Assembly (NCBI RefSeq): GCF_032921865.1
Contig: NZ_CP136684.1
Coordinates: 69,501 to 133,500 of the forward strand
Direction: 5' to 3'
DNA: 64,000 nucleotides
From: Thalassospira lucentensis
GTDB taxonomy: Bacteria > Pseudomonadota > Alphaproteobacteria > Rhodospirillales > Thalassospiraceae
The notes beneath the pieces are model-generated. The model saw nothing but the letters and a program-made list of their open reading frames with translations, had not been told where the DNA came from and searched no databases. Every line of letters starts with the position of its first letter. The first letter of the stretch is position 1. This document shows, in pieces, positions 63,849 to 64,000 of the stretch. The translations under genes and the position numbers were made by a program.

Positions 63849-64000
63849 ATGGGGGCCGTTTTGAACAGCACGACCAAGGTCAGTTCCGTGATGGATAACA
63901 GCGCGCGTGAACATAACAAATCACGCCTGAAAAGCCTGACCGATCGCATTTCTCAGCAAGGCAACAGTGACGAAATCGATCTGCAGGAACTGTTGCGCAC
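63849..64000 (+). CDS. Polysaccharide chain-length/tyrosine-kinase-like protein, N-terminal part (runs off window)
   Basis: ATG 63849 opens a frame that stays open to the window end (50 codons). It begins MGAVLNSTTKVSSVMDN, has a charged stretch, then DEIDLQELLRT at the edge, which matches the cytoplasmic start of Wzz/Wzc-type proteins (D-x-D-L-x-E-L before the first membrane helix). GTTGGGGTCGAAAT precedes the start. It is divergent from the Wzy/ligase gene, which fits a polysaccharide co-polymerase. Upstream, tandem ATTC(C)GATCAAA copies at 63731-63753 may be regulatory. Confidence 0.6.
   Translation, partial: MGAVLNSTTKVSSVMDNSAREHNKSRLKSLTDRISQQGNSDEIDLQELLR

Noticed and set aside
63749-63949. 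66-codon minus-strand frame at the right end
   Set aside because: It overlaps the start of the Wzz/Wzc-like frame, which has better composition and a recognisable N-terminal motif.

Overview
The window reads as a chromosomal segment of an alphaproteobacterium with moderate-to-high G+C (judged by eye). Gene content (oxidative hexuronate and pentose catabolism, TRAP and TCT transporters, a soluble NAD-linked FdsGBAD formate dehydrogenase) suggests a marine or plant-associated Rhodospirillales, most like Thalassospira. That taxonomic call is an inference. No rRNA, tRNA, CRISPR array, phage gene or intact insertion sequence was seen.

1-13.6 kb: sugar-acid catabolism. A minus-strand unit holds kdgD, a TRAP transporter (DctP, DctQ, DctM) and the start of uronate dehydrogenase udh, giving uptake and oxidation of hexuronates down to 2-oxoglutarate semialdehyde. 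Around it are an FAH-fold hydratase, an SMP-30 lactonase, an aldose 1-epimerase, two FadR-type GntR regulators with recognisable repeated operator words, a HAD phosphatase, an FGGY ribulokinase-like kinase, an FAH-family hydrolase and a dienelactone hydrolase.

13.6-20.7 kb: an OmpR-type two-component pair divergent from a MacA-MacB-TolC-like tripartite efflux set, which ends in a previously easy-to-miss 55-codon membrane/secreted peptide ORF.

20.7-39.5 kb: pentose catabolism of Weimberg type. It includes a 721-residue IlvD/Edd dehydratase, an SDR sugar dehydrogenase, a XylF-XylH-XylG ABC importer with a one-domain ATPase, a XylX-type 2-keto-3-deoxypentonate dehydratase and a ROK repressor. 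A convergent operon holds an arabonate-type dehydratase, a DHDPS-fold dehydratase, 2-oxoglutarate semialdehyde dehydrogenase and an RraA-like protein. A tripartite tricarboxylate-type transporter and a LacI regulator follow, with LacI-type operators in the divergent promoter region. The semialdehyde dehydrogenase can serve both the hexuronate and pentose branches.

39.5-52.4 kb: formate and small carboxylate metabolism: LysR regulator, fdsG-fdsB-fdsA-fdsD-fdhD, an OFA-family (oxalate/formate) MFS transporter, and a DctB/DctD-like sensor kinase and sigma-54 activator. A canonical -24/-12 promoter and two helically phased palindromic enhancer-like sites precede the OFA gene.

52.4-64 kb: a surface polysaccharide locus: initiating sugar-phosphate transferase, Wzx flippase, FkbM methyltransferase, three GT9 and one GT4 glycosyltransferases, two Wzy/ligase-type membrane proteins and the start of a chain-length/tyrosine-kinase-like gene. 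The middle (about 54.1-63.1 kb) is conspicuously AT-rich, and the composition changes inside the two flanking genes, pointing to replacement of the serotype-specific core by recombination.
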